A DNA stretch of 64,000 bases from Spirometra erinaceieuropaei (GCA_902702965.1 CACRXP010000738.1:252467-316466); one strand, 5' to 3'. Numbered from the stretch's first letter, positions 34,780 through 47,570 are shown. A program made the numbers and translations. Notes: generated from the sequence alone by a model not told the origin.

Positions 34780-37700
34780 ATTAGCTAATCGCCGGCGAAA
34801 ACTCTAAACGGAGAATTAAAGCAGATACTTCACATACATCCAAAAATCCGCTTTCCAATTTAAGGGGGGGACAATGCAAGGAGGTCACAGATACTCCATT
34901 ATACAGTCTAGTTTCAAAATTATTCCTTCGAAAGTAATAAAAGGTTCTTTTCACCAACACGAACCTGCGTTTTGACGACGACGCGTAGATAACGCGATTT
35001 TTATTTCTGAGGGGTGGGGTTTAGAAAATCAGACTGTCTGCGCCTGCTTAATAGCCTCTCTCCGGGCATCCTGTTGACATACAAAGTAAAGGATGTCGAA
35101 CGTTTGCCTTTGGCAGTGAGAAAATCATCCAAATGGTGTATGACATGCAACTAACAAAACTCCCGTCTGTTGCTGTCATAATAATCACCGAATAGCACAT
35201 TTGAAAGCTCTCGCCCTATCAAACGACTGAAAAGATAAATAGGCGTATTTCTGTCAATTAATAGAGAATCACGTTTTCTTTATATTGCATACTCAAGGAA
35301 GTATTATATCTAGGTTTTAAAAGCTTCTAATTGCCGAAATATTTCCAGCCTGATCCTTCACTACACTAGGGCCTGGTAATTTCTGTGTACAGGATGCATG
35401 CTATCCGCGTAACTAAAATCCCCTGTTTTTCCATGCCATTAAAAAGATATCATTCAAAGTCCCTAACAGTTTGCAATGGATGCGGACTATGTTTTACATT
35501 TCATGATGAGATGCATTATCGGCCATGTACGATGATATTTAAATGGACATTGAGCGGCTTTAAAAAATATGCTTATTAGAAACATTTTTAAAACCTAATG
35601 GTAATTCTTCCTTAAGTAGAAAATATAAAGAGGACGTGATTCTCTATCAAACGACTGAAAGAAGGCATATTTTTGTTTACAGTTTCTGTAAGATATATTT
35701 GAATTACCAAGGCCATTGAAAATTAATGGGAAAATGCATGCTATAAGTAGTCATTTTTACCGAATACGATTTCTATAGGAGATTGAAAGGAAGTGCATTT
35801 AAAAGTCGACATCCTGCCGAGTCAGCAATATCATGGAATTATACCGCGAGCTAATCATTATTACAACCGGTACCAAGTAATCCTTGCCAAATCGAAAACG
35901 CATTTCAGAATTTTCAGGCAACATTTCGTGAGATCGATCATTCACTGTATACAGACTAGAAATAATCACAACCCAGGTCACAATTTATAGAGTTTCATCA
36001 GACGGGTCGGAGAGGCGACATAACGTCTCAAAGAGAGAAGTACACAAGGATGGAGACCGTTTTTTGCCACAGCGATCGCTCGCAAAGGCATGTTGACGAT
36101 GAATGTTTCACATTCTATATCGACTTTAATGGGGCAAAATCAGCCGAACAGGCATTGGGAATAATATCGTGACGTGGAATCAAAAGCTCAAATTGTCCGA
36201 ATCATTGGGAGGGTGGCGGTAGTTTCGATGGAACCCCACCACGTAACAGCGATTTTCGCCGCATAAATGGCATAACACTACAGATGGTTGACACACATAA
36301 TAACTAGAGTCCGAGATATCAGTCCAATATTTAATAACGAAAACTGCTTTGCTGCTGCCACAGTTTGCATTTCCCGTCAAATGCCTGGATCGTTTAAGAC
36401 CTAAGCCTACTCGAAAATATTCACATGCTTCCAAGCAAACTGCCTAAAGAACAGATGGTACTATCCTAATTGCCCCATGAGATCCCTTTGTTCTATGTGA
36501 CATAAGAGTAGTACTTATGAAGGCTCCTTGTATTCGTCAATGATAGCGTCTTTTAAAACTTGAATAGACCCTGTCAGCCAAGACGTCACAGCTGACTTTC
36601 CTGCAAAAATTATTACATAGGCAGACGCCGGGTTTTACTGCTAGATGACAGAACGAAAACAAACCCCCCCAGTGACAGTCAAGAGGACAATCTGAGCAAT
36701 GACTGTTATATGGAATATAATGCTAAATCTTGTTGCTGTTATCAGCGTAGTTGACACAAACACTAAAATGCATATGAAAGTATTGGGCTTTGGGTATTCG
36801 ACTCTCTCTCTATCACATTAGCGAGTACAACAGTTGGTCTGACAATGCTCATTATATTAATATGCTCATGAAAATCCCCGTGTACCGATTGGAATTCGCA
36901 TTTTTGTAGGTTACACAGCGACATGCTGAATGAAAAAGATGATTTGACGTCAACTGAAGCCATCATGATTTCCGCGCACTGATGCTTGCTCATTGCTAAA
37001 ATTTCTCGATCGGGATATGTTCGAAATGTGGTCTGTTGGATCGACTTTTACGCAGTTTCTGCGAACAAAATTCTGTCATACCGTCAATGGAGGTGAAAAG
37101 CTAATTGCGGATGTGGCATTCTCATAATACAGCTCATGAAAGAGTTCTGCTGCACAATCTCAAATGGGTGCGGGGCTAAGCGGGCTGACGGATGTAGCAT
37201 TTGCAATACGATGCCAAAAACTTTAAATGAGGGCCCTCAATTTGCCGCAGGTCGATAGATATTTTTAAAAACTAAATGTGTGGAACTGGGTGGTAGTGAC
37301 AGCGTGAGCGCATATAACGATAGACTGTGTGCACATACTACGACTAGGACAGAATGCATGAGTCGCACTTTAACGATACGCATAAGCCATGGCGTCCACA
37401 TTCAACTCTACTACCATAATGGGGTCAGCTTGTAACAAATTGAATACATCTATCGCATATATACGCTGTGTGGTCACTCCGTGACTAAGGGCAGATGCGA
37501 AGTAAGGGAAATGAAATATATCGCTGCAAGGGTTGTCAGTGCCTGCTAGCAGCTAGATCTTGTGCTAGGAACAAGCCCCGCTGGTCGAATCTGGTGTGTT
37601 AGCGCGTCTTACGATACCCTTTAAGAGCAGACTACGTCATTGCCTCGACTGCACCTACGGCAAAATCGTGAGTCACACTTCTTCGCCACCTCAAGATGTC

Positions 37701-39110
37701 AGCACGTTACAGGCAAACGGGAAATAGGCTTTACTTAAATATGCAGAATCTGCTGTTTGTGGATGCTGACATATAAGCAAGACTCGGCAGTCGAGGTTAT
37801 CGGAACATTTAACTTCTTATCTATTTTCCGCAGAAGGTCCCTTGCCTCACTGTTGCAGTTGACAATAGTATGATTCTGATTTTATCATGCAGTCTCCGAT
37901 CATCCCATTGCACTTTCAGGAGCTCGAAACATCAATTTTGAGAAGACCATTTTTACTCAAAGGAAACCGGAATTCAGTTATGCGGTTCCTTTAGATTTCG
38001 TCTTCTTCTTTTCTGGCGCAATTTGTGGGCCGTGGGTGTTAACAGTGAATTTAAGATTTTTCAAGTCAACATATCACTGCGTTTGCCAATATTCATTTAT
38101 TTTATTCAGACTAATTCATAATATGTTACCTCCTGCAGAAAGCAAAATTTTCAAAATTTTTTGTCAATTAAACTGCATAGGTCGTTCATGGGTGCATTGT
38201 TTACTCACGGTTGCTTGTAAATCTGTTACATTCCTCGCCTATTCATGTTATGACCACTTGCCTTGCATCATTTTCCATGACGAGCCAAGAAATAGTAAAC
38301 TTCACAAAATAACACACGCGAAGCACAAAACCAATCGAATACTCCGAAATTTACGCCATCCTTTGATTTATGAGATTTGGGTTATAAGCCAATAAGGGCA
38401 TATTTCTAGATTATTCTGAAGAAGAGATCCGAATATGTAGCCATTATGTGGAAAAGGCATAAATCGAGTTAACCACATTGCACTACACGTCGATAAACAT
38501 CGTTGAGCGGACTGGGGAAAATGAAGCAGCATGAAGAATCAACTTCGTATTTGGAAAATTATGAAATACAAAACCAACTGATCATCAAACAAAAATAAAT
38601 GTTTCATAATTTCACACGCTAAGCATACAACGTATCGAATAATTTAAAGCTTACGTCATCCTTCGATGTTTGAGATTTGGGTTCTAAACCAATACGGCAA
38701 AGTTTTAGATTCTCCACAAGCACAGATCCCCATATACACATCGTTGCGCGGACTGGGAAAAATGAGCCAACACGAAGTATTAACTTCGTGTTACGAACAT
38801 TGGGAAACATAAAACAAACTGATAAAAAAATTTTTAGGTGAAGTTGCAAACGCAGATGATGAGGAAATGATATATGAGGACGTATACGGACATCTTCCGC
38901 AGTCGTTGCATTTTCATTTCAAAATGCCTACATTCTACTGCATGCTAATCATCGCATATTGGCCCCATCTGACATTTCCAAGGTTACTGTTCAGATAATG
39001 AGCAATGGTGCACCAGTGTCCACACGTATGCTCATCCATAATGACGAAATTAAACGATGCGATCAAAATAAATAGAGCAAAGTGCTGCAAACCTACATAC
39101 CGACTCGGAA
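34780..39110. repeat. block A, second copy (start of duplication D2)
   Basis: No gene supported. 34,800-35,190 matches 110-430, and 35,960-39,110 matches most of 1,000-4,960. Between them (about 35,215-35,960) lies a second fold-back element whose left arm is truncated and whose right arm ends GAGATCGATCATTCACTG. A copy of the ~90-base start motif lies at 37,520-37,600. Within 38,230-38,850 a ~200-base stretch with CGAATA.TC..AA.TTACGCAT is repeated. Confidence 0.55.
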
Positions 39111-40292
39111 ACTGATGGCCTGGGCGGAAGCGGGGAAGTGTCCGCAGGAACTGCCGAAGGCAATGCAGGAGGTTGGTAAGATCCTCAACTGCACCTCGTA
39201 GGGTTGGCAAGATCATCTCACCAGGCAGTCGAACGGTGGCGTCGAACACCAGATCAGCTGCGTAACCGTCAAGGTCCGGCTTGAGAGCGGGACGGATACC
39301 CAAGAGGACCAGGGGAATGTGGTCCGTCCAGTTCTCCGAATCGGTCGCGGCTTCTAGGGAGGCCTTCAGCTGGCGATGAAGTCGCTCGACCATCCCGTTA
39401 GTAGCTGGCTGATAAACTGTCGTCCGGCTGCGGGTACAGCCTAAAAAGGAGAGGAGAGACTGAAATAAGTTAGACTCTAGCTGGGCACCACAGTCAGTCG
39501 TGATAGTGGAGGAAGCACTGAAAATGCCAACCCAACGACTGAGGAAAGCCTTGACGACCGTTGGAGCAGCGACATCAGGCAAGCGAATAGCTGCCGGCCA
39601 CAGCGTGGATCGACCCACGAAGGAAAAGAGATAGCAACAGCCACTGAACAGAGGCAAGGGGCCGACGATGTCCATTTGTACATGACTTGATCGTGTGTCC
39701 AGAGTAGGGTAGGTGCCAGTGGGTGCTTTGTTGTGCCGTTGGATCATAATACGTTGACAGGCGATACAAAGACCGTGTCCATGATTCGAATGCCTTGTGC
39801 ATCCCAGACCAGACGAAGCGGTCGGAAACCAGCTTGTCGGTTGCTCGACTCCCAGGGTGAAGTAAATTGTGCAGGGAGGAGAAAGGTTTGCGGCGGAGGG
39901 ATGGTGGCACAAATGGATGATGGGAAGTGGTGGATACGTCGCATAAAATGATGCCGTTGTCAGTTGTCAGTGGTAGTTCCTGAAGTTGGAATTCGGAAAC
40001 GCCATCGTCACAGGGAGAACCATCACGCCTTTGTTCGACAGCCATCTCAGCTAGGTCTATCCCGGGAAAAAAGATGGAGATGTGCGATGGAGGGCCTGGA
40101 CAGTGCGTCAGCCACCGCATTGCATGACCCGACGATGTGGCGGATGTATGAGGTAAATTGTGAGTTGTAGTCCAGTTGGAAAATTTGCCGATGGTTGAGC
40201 TTATCAGACTTGGGCATGAGAGCGAACAAAATGAACTTGTGATTCGTGAACACAGTGAATTCCCTGCCCTCAAGGCAGTGCCGGAAGTGCCG
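39110..40292 (-). pseudogene. Ty3/gypsy RNase H end and integrase remnant
   Basis: Minus-strand order: the RNase H tail (SDKLNHRQIFQLDY, then CNAVADALSRPSIAHL, about 40,210-40,080) and a linker. The integrase zinc-binding part follows (LLHPGSRATDKLVSDRFVW, then CIACQR after a frameshift near 39,790). The catalytic core has all three expected acidic residues: D in VQMDIVGPLP, D in TITTDCGAQLES and E in NGMVERLHRQLK. The fragment stops near 39,110 in the integrase C-terminus, at the join to block A. No LTR was recognised. The frame is broken at least once, so the element is dead. The integrase core is better preserved than the other retroelements here, suggesting a younger insertion. Confidence 0.85.
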
Positions 40293-41130
40293 GATTATAG
40301 CGCAAGTCTACTATTACTATAAAATAAGTGACATACGTGTTTTTGTCCATGGGCTCACACTGATGCCGGACACATGGTGGACATCATTGTGATTTAGAAT
40401 CTATTATGGCAATATAAAGGCGACTTTTAGGATTTTGCCTGTACAAGAAAAAAAATCTAATTAGGAAGTGATGGACATGATTGCAATTGAAATAATTAAT
40501 TCCCACAAAACTGGATTCCTAAACATATTGCGCACGCATGTGCTCTCCGTCGAGTTCAATATGCTTTTAAAATCATATTGCAGTCAACACATTTGTAAAT
40601 AGTCGACAGAAGTAAGGAGGCGATTTGAGCCTAAGCGCTTGTCACATTAAACATTTGGTATACTGTTGAAAAATTTAGACACATAATTATCACTGCAATG
40701 CATCCGCGTACACTGATTTACCGATCGCATGAAATGTTGACTGAAATTCTGTAATGCGTTTTGATTAGGAAGGGGAAGGATTACTTAGGCGCGGTTTTAA
40801 TAAGGATTAGCCTGCGGTATAATCCTATAATATTTAGGACTTGGCAGGATGTCGGTTTTTGAATACACTGCTTTCCAATCTCATATAGAAACCGTTCTCG
40901 GTTACAAATGTCTGCGTAGGTAGCATGCATGTACCCATTGATTTTCGATGGTCTTACAAAGCCGAATCTATTTTAGAGAAATCACGAAGGGAAATAGGCT
41001 GTCTTTCTGTCATTTGATAGAGAATCACGTCATCTCCATATTTTTTGCTTGAAGGGAGAGCATAATAGGGTTGTAAAAAATATTTCTAATTATCGAATAA
41101 TTTTGAGCCTGATTAGCCATTGCATTAGCC
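40293..41130 (+). repeat. composite repeat R, copy 3, without the P-repeat
   Basis: 40,293-40,710 follows 5,549-5,970 and 40,715-41,130 is the fold-back arm. The ~370-base P-repeat of the other two copies is missing, which indicates that the P-repeat was itself an insertion into R. No gene. Confidence 0.55.
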
Positions 41131-41345
41131 CTGACAGATTTCAGTCTACAATGTGCAGACTATGGTGGGAAGGCGCTATGGAAACGAATCAGGCCTAGGA
41201 ACGGACGAAGTTGCGATTTAGTCTTGGGCGCAGGCATCTGTTAGATGGCCCCAGCAGTGACGTCAAAAGGAATCCGAGGTACTTAATGGAGTCCTAGAAG
41301 AATTTTCGCTTGTCAGTCCTCAAGCGGAAGCCATATTCCTGCACT
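41131..41345 (-). pseudogene. short gypsy RT fragment
   Basis: It parallels 7,190-7,370 (GAACGGACGAAGTTGCGAT, TTGGGCGCAGGCATCTGTTAGATGG). Only the region between YLDD and RNase H is left. The join into the gene promoter region is near 41,350. Confidence 0.6.
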
Positions 41346-41582
41346 CCTTCTTCACAAAAATGTTCCTCAAGTAGAATAACAATTTTTAAGTAGAATACTT
41401 GTAGTGATAACGCTCCTTATATAGAAAACGGTTGTGCCAATATTCTGATATTCGCATTTTCCTCTTTTTCAGACCCGTTTTACTTATACCTATCGATGAT
41501 CAGCTAGAACGCAGTGTACCCATAGACGCCAAAATGGTGCCTTGGTTTGTAACCTTCGATCGTCGTAGGTCGCACATGCGCA

Positions 41583-41590
41583 TATAAATA
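41583..41590 (+). promoter_or_regulatory. TATA box of gene copy 3
   Basis: TATAAATA in the context GCACATGCGCA-TATAAATA-CACGTAG, as in copies 1 and 2. The donor of the presumed 5' UTR intron is damaged here (AAAGAAGG where copy 2 has CAGTAAGT). A possible substitute GTAATC lies near 41,645. The acceptor TTTTTAG at 41,729 is intact. Confidence 0.6.
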
Positions 41591-41734
41591 CACGTAGAAT
41601 TCGCCTGCACCCGCACAGTTTGCATTTCAAAGAAGGCTGCAACCGTAATCTACTCTGCCAAAATTGGCTCATATTAATCTATACGTAAATATACCTTCTT
41701 GACTTACTTCCCGATTGCTTTGTTTTTAGCAGGC

Positions 41735-44430
41735 ATGCTCATCTCCACTATTCTTCCTGTCCTTTTTGCGTGCGTGCTCGGTAGGTTAAAGTCAAAATAA
41801 TGCTTTAATATTTGGCTTGTGGTATCCGATTACGGTCAGAAAAAAATACACAGTTTTTTTTTCATTACAGGCGCCGATGAGTCCGCTTTGCAGTTAGCGC
41901 CGAACTCAACCGTTGATTTGCCTTTTATTGACATACAGATGTCGCAGGTAAGCCGTACATTATTTTGAATAGTTGCGCTAAAAATTATCAAACTGTGTTA
42001 TGTGACACTATACTATTGCAGTCGGATTTGCATGCGGATGACGGAATTCAAGAGGGATCTACCTCCTCGTCCTGTGAATCAGGTGAGCTATGTTATCAGT
42101 TATTAACACATGAGCACATTACTTCTTATACTCCGACCTCTTAAGATATTTGGAGCGTTTAGTTATGTTTCCCTAAATGGAAACTTTTCAAAAAGTCATT
42201 TTTTATTCGCTGTGTATGTCATGTGTTTGTTTATTTCTTTATTTGTTCGGTTGACAGGCTGATTCTCTTTGGTGCTTTAGAGACAGAGATCATGCATTTT
42301 TCACCGGATATCAAAATGGCGAATTAAAATCATTGTCACTATCCCGCCTTTTTTTCCGGCATTCTGATTTTGATCAAAAATAAACGAACATGATGACTGT
42401 CTAATCTGAATCATTTTGCTTTTTATTGCAGACGGCCCTGTGGCCGTTTTGCATTTAGCGCCGAACACGGCCTTTACTGTGCCTTTTATTGGCCTACGGA
42501 AGCCACAAGTAAGCCGCGCATTCTTTCGACTTTGTACGCTGATAATTATCTTACTACGTTACGTGACACTTTATTATAATGCAGTCGATCTTTCATGGGA
42601 ATTTGGCACTTCGAGAGGGATCTACCTCCCATCCCTGTGAAATAGGGGAGCCATGCTATCAGTTATTAACAGGTGAGCACCTCTCTTCACATAGTCCGTC
42701 TTCCGAAGACATCTAAATCATTTATTTATCTACCTATAAATATTAACTTTTAAAGAGGACATTGCTTTTATGTAGCCGATTTTGTTTTGGGTTAACTTAT
42801 TGTTTTATTTATTCGGTTCGCATAATGATTTTCTTTGCCCCTTTACAGACAGAGAATATGCATTTGTCGGTGGATCTCCCAATTGTGGAAAGGGAATCAT
42901 CGTCGCCTATCCCGTCGATAAAACTAAATCGCCGTCAGCAATAATTGTCCAGAAAAAAGGCGAAACAACAGCCGGTAGACATACACGTTTTTCACTTAAA
43001 CACTATTTATGTCATTGGGATATATGTTGTTCTATATTTACATTTATGCAACAGAAAGTTATTGATTTATTTTGCATTCGGTGCATTCTGTGCGCTAGTT
43101 GCCATGGCGGAGTCATTTAGTTAGGCATGTTGAAAATTGTCTATCTTCAAAAATAATACATATGTTTGACCACCATTCATTATGTATACGTTTGATTCCC
43201 CTACCTTAAATTTTAGCCCTATAAACTTAAAAGTAGACTATCATTGGTGAGTCAGAAATGCATGAAGTTTATATAGTAGATATGCCAATTGTAGAAATGT
43301 TCAAACGGCAGCCCATAAAGGTGCCCAGTTTCCAGTCCGAATGTTACACCATAATTTAACTACTATAATGGATTAACGTGCAAGGTTGTTTAAGGGCAAC
43401 TGATATAGCAGGCCCTACACCGCCCTTATGTTAATTTCATTTTTATGGGGGATCATTTGTTTGAGGGGCAGTCTAATATTGCATGAGCTGACAATGATAT
43501 ATTAATTATAATTTGGATTTTATATTGCTTGCCCGTGGATTGTAAAGCCCAATAAAGATGTTTTTGTTACAGACTCGTCGATCCCAGTGGGCGTTGGCTT
43601 GGCTGAAAGAATTGAACGGGAAACGACATTTTCAAGAGAGGTGCTAATTTGGTATGCCGACAGAGTTCAGGTATGCACAATAAGTTAACATTGTAGTCGT
43701 CAGGTTACGTTTGGCTTCCAAAACACATTTTATTTCGTAAAATCGTCTAATTAACTGTTATTTCAGGACACAACAATAAATGAAAATATAGAGTTCGTGC
43801 TCGGTGATTATCGGCCAATGAAAAGATACGTCTACCTGGCCCCATATCGTAAGTTGGGACCGTATTCACTTATTATATATGCTTTATGTACTAAAATGCA
43901 GTCCAGATTTTCTGTTTTGAATTGTATTATTTAATTGACTAAATGTTATAGGAAAACATCATTTAACACCAATTAACACATTAAACAAAAATGTAAACGA
44001 CATTGCAAAAAATGTAGTTACTTACTTCATATTTTAAGTACATTATTTGAGTAAAGTCGATCGTCGCTAATATAAAAAAAGTTACAACATCGGTGCATTG
44101 TGGACAACAGTCGACAAGGGCATCGAGCTGTACATTATTTGTGTTTTAAACTAATAGTCAGATCAAAATTTTACAATTGCGGAAAACAATTAATATTCTT
44201 TAATTGGTTATAATTAAGCTAACATGCCAACACTGCGTACGTCTCAGTTCAAAACCAAATATAACAAATAATGTTTATTCCAATAACACACAGTCAACGA
44301 TGACATCAAGGGACTGCCAAATCTTGTCCTGACCGGACGACTTGGAAAAACGCCGATGGAGTACAAACTGATGTCCTCAAATTCCAAATGCACGATATTA
44401 AGACTAGTTCCAGGTGATGCTCCAGATTAA
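41735..44430 (+). CDS. secreted three-module protein, copy 3 (open)
   Basis: Nine coding exons give 263 residues: 41,735-41,780 (signal peptide MLISTILPVLFACVLG), a1 41,871-41,947, b1 42,022-42,082, a2 42,432-42,508, b2 42,585-42,672, c2 42,849-42,974, d 43,573-43,670, e 43,767-43,848, f 44,294-44,430. All introns are GT-AG and phases fit. The exons form triplets of phase 1-0, 0-1, 1-1: a1 b1 (c1 dead), a2 b2 c2, d e f, i.e. three repeated modules. Landmarks are PFIGLRKPQ in a2, PCEIGEPCY in b2, FVGGSPNCGKGIIVAYPVD in c2, VLIWYADRVQ in d and EFVLGDYRPMKRYVYLAP in e. A TAA at 44,428 replaces a Trp codon. Without it the frame runs 35 more codons to TGA 44,533 through the hydrophobic tail PWKLLIYFLLAFITTAMP. 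The protein is probably extracellular. I do not recognise the family. The GPI-anchored GP50-type antigens of tapeworms are a candidate to test. Confidence 0.7.
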
Positions 44431-44535
44431 TACCCCACAACAATTCGTGTTGCCTTCAGCGGAGTGCACCATCTACAGCCTTGGAAACTCCTCATCTACT
44501 TCTTGCTGGCTTTCATAACAACGGCAATGCCTTGA

Positions 44536-45770
44536 AAAGGCCTCCTGGTATATCTCCTGTTTGTGTTTATATATATTTAAATGTACGCTGCGGGTACGTA
44601 TGCGATACTTTTGTTACTAAACACTAACAATTGATGCCAAGCTGCTTTTCAAGCTTTCAGGGCAAAACACCATATGCAAGACCATGTATTGCCAGAGCTG
44701 TAAGCAGAGAGGTAACTCTGCCGCAATGTGTTCTGTGGCATGCATATACGGCAAAGAATGCGAAATCTTCGCTGGCTCCCTGGTTCAAAACAAAAATTAT
44801 GATCAGGATGTTTGCCACTTACGCAAAGCAGCGGGTCAGACAGAGCAGGATGGCAGTGCAGTCATACTCATGACCTCTATACAATTCGGTAATGCAAGCG
44901 CCAAGACTGACAGGGAACATATACTGCAATACACGATACTTTGCCTACCTCAATTAACGATTGCTTCTAGGCTTCCCAGTCTGTTCCTTCTACAGTTAAT
45001 CCAACTTTCTGATGCTGCTATTTAGGTTAAATTCAACACTTTGGCTGCCGCAATAAAATTAAAATGGTGTTTTGAGAGTGCTTACACACAATCTTAACAC
45101 AGTGTTAAAGATGTAAATTTAAATGGCTAGAAAACCTCAGACATTCAACCCGCTATGGTACTGTCCTAGCGCCTAACAGGTAGTGCGTTGTACACCTCGC
45201 CGCGATCGGATCCTTAAATGAGAACCGAACGGCAATAGTGAAAATAGTAGGAATTCTTTTGCTGAATCCTAACAGCGAAAATTTGGCTGTAAAATTTACA
45301 AACACTGAACGTTCTGAGCCACCTAATTGAACTATGCCTTTGGGTTGTTGGCATGTCTACTGGCCATCTGACTCATTCAAGTGGCTTGGCGCCCGCACTC
45401 CCAAAGCCATGCTGATAGCCAGCGAGATTTCAACCCTCGCGCGACGTAGGTGCAGATCGACAGGAAAGCGTGTATGCGCGCGGATAAATGAGTGTGAGTA
45501 CCAGTTCCTCGATCTAATTGACACATACACATCCCATTTGGATTGTCGAAACTGCGCTTATTTAGGCTGCGAAGTTAGCACTTTCGCTAAGAAGGGTTTA
45601 GCCAGCAATATGCAACTGCAAGCGTGGTTTCATCGAAATGATCAATAGCATGAGTCTCTCTATAAGATATCAGCAAGAAGAGCATTAATTTAAACCATGT
45701 TATAAGGCAAGATATATTTGGAACATAGTTATTCATAAAACAAGCGTTTGCAGTGTGCGAAAAATGCACC
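44536..45770. other. 3' flank of gene copy 3
   Basis: No gene. The first ~200 bases match the flanks of copies 1 and 2 (CTTTCA..AAACA.CATAT.CA..ACCATGTATTG). From 44,770 it follows 15,420-16,350, without the PLE inserted there. A 113-codon open frame (44,684-45,025) is not open in the sister copy. Confidence 0.5.
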
Positions 45771-45779
45771 TTCAGAATT

Positions 45780-46150
45780 GAAGAAGCTTTGTTCACCCGA
45801 CATTTCATATTCCTGTTCGAAGCCATCATCAGAGGAGAAGGCATATACGGGTGGTTCATGCACAGTGGGCTGCAGTATTTATAGGATGAAGTCGCCATGC
45901 TACCGCATACCTATGTATATTCATGCCTACCCCTTCATCAGAGGTCGTTTCTCGTGTCGTGATGGCCGATATTCGCGTCGTTAATTGCTGCAACTTCATC
46001 ACGTGCGTTGTACGTTGTTGTGATGACTGCTCGACTATCACATCCACCGACTCTGGCGTTGGGAAGAGTGTTCACATGTGCGCATTCCCCGTGGCTAATT
46101 ACTCCGCCTAGGTAAAGTCTCAGTACTGATTATGGAAGGTGAAGGCCATT
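45780..46150 (-). repeat. PLE pseudo-LTR, minus strand, second copy
   Basis: It parallels 16,365-16,740. Minus-strand order is CCTAGGCGGAGTAATTAGCC, TGAACACTCTTCCCAAC, CCTATAAATACTGCAGCCC (TATA box near 45,874-45,885), then a hammerhead-like motif. It lies directly downstream of the GIY-YIG remnant. Confidence 0.65.
45799..45832 (-). ncRNA. decayed hammerhead ribozyme motif
   Basis: On the minus strand the CTGATGA core (45,826-45,832) is intact and GTC is kept. GAAAC has become GAAAT (45,799-45,806 region) and the 3' strand of stem II reads GAATAT, leaving about three pairs. Activity is unlikely. Confidence 0.55.
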
Positions 46151-46186
46151 GCACTTGTTCATGGACTGGTGATCAGTAAACCATGA

Positions 46187-46690
46187 CTAAAGTAACTCCC
46201 GACTTACACGGTTGACCTCGTCAAATTCCAATGTGTGGCCGGATCTCGTCGAATGAGCCGCAAGTAGAGAGCTGACGTCATTTATCCCACCGCTGCAGCC
46301 TGTTTGGCCATACGCGTTCGGAGCTTTCTTCCGGTTTCTCCGAAGTACTTGCTTTGCCCTCAACCGCACGAGATACGATAATGAATTCAGACGTTTCTAG
46401 CCGTGGCAGCGGGTCTTTCGGTTATATAGCCTGACGCCCGATGGCTGCCTCCGGTCTGTAAGGAACTCCAACCCTAGGGGGTGCGCCAAGGCGGCCGAAA
46501 GCTTCCTAAGCCCTCGCCAAAATTTTGGGTCCGTGCGGATGAGTCTGTGACGATTTGGCCTACTGTACTTTGGCATCGGTTCTATATCAATTTTCACTGT
46601 CGGAAAAATCGTATTTGTTTTGCTGTAGTACGCAACAAATCGTCATTGTTCGTGACAGAGGCGATGAGAGTCACACCTTATGGGGGACGC
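46187..46690 (-). pseudogene. PLE C-terminal remnant, second copy
   Basis: It parallels 16,743-17,294 with more damage. The first part has MPKYSRPNRHRLIRTDPKFW. After a frame change comes VSSLLAAHSTRSGHTLEFDE and a truncated VSRELL. The YVGET box is lost in this copy. It is the duplicate of the 17 kb remnant carried with D2. Confidence 0.65.
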
Positions 46691-46869
46691 TTATAGCATA
46701 TGGACGGTTTAGTTCTCTCTGTGATGAAGGGTACATGTTCATTCCCTGCGATGTATTGGTTTACGGCCACTACTTATTTACTATAGAGTTGTGAAAATTC
46801 CCATTGAAAAATTCAAAAGGCAATTTGGCGGGCATACGTCTGATTTCGACAACTTCAATTCAGGCCTGT

Positions 46870-47570
46870 ACGTTTATATGTATGTGGAAGTAATGAATTA
46901 GAATATACGGGCAAGTAGATAATTATGTTGTCGCTTGGGTTTAGGGGGGGGGGAAGAGGAAGGGGAGAGTGAAACACTACAATTCCAGCCAGCTCCAGGG
47001 AAAAGATACGCCGAAAATGAAGTAGAGTGCACGCGTGTAAAGGTGGAAGAGCTGGGACGTCATGTGTGACAACGGGCAGCCATACACAATCAACTGGCCG
47101 AAGACGAGAGTCATGAATTTGAGAATTATACACAATCTCTCTCGAACAAACGTGGGGATATCAAGAGAGCTTACCTACTTCGGCGTATTCGGGAAGGTTG
47201 ACCATAATCTAAGATTCCTGATGATCTAAGTTGGTGCGTACACAATTATTCGTCTATGTCTTCCGATAAAGCATCTATTGAGCACTGCTCGTTGGGTCTA
47301 AATTTTGTAGTCATCGACGGAAACTAAACAAGCTAGAGTTATAGACACAATTCGAAAACCTCTTGAATCAAATTCATGACCTTCAGCCTGTTTCAACAAA
47401 CAGCCAACAGTAATCTGAAGTTTACGTTTGTTCACTGCACAGTCGTCAGAGATATCGCGGATGGGCAGGGTACATTCAATTCTGTCGAAGAAGAAACTGT
47501 TGAGTATGACAGAAAAGGAGAAGTATCTCACGAGCCCCTAGCCTTAAAGGCAGCAAGTAAAAACTGAGCA
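46870..47570 (+). pseudogene. Penelope-like RT remnant, second copy
   Basis: 46,880-47,115 matches 18,630-18,860 (GATACGCCGAAAATGAA, GACAACGGGCAGCCATAC). 47,120-47,570 matches 18,850-19,250, including TTCGGCGTATTCGGGAAGG and a QFENLLNQ-type stretch near 47,347-47,371. The later RT blocks seen at 19,260-19,640 are missing. A G-run lies at 46,945-46,954. Confidence 0.6.
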
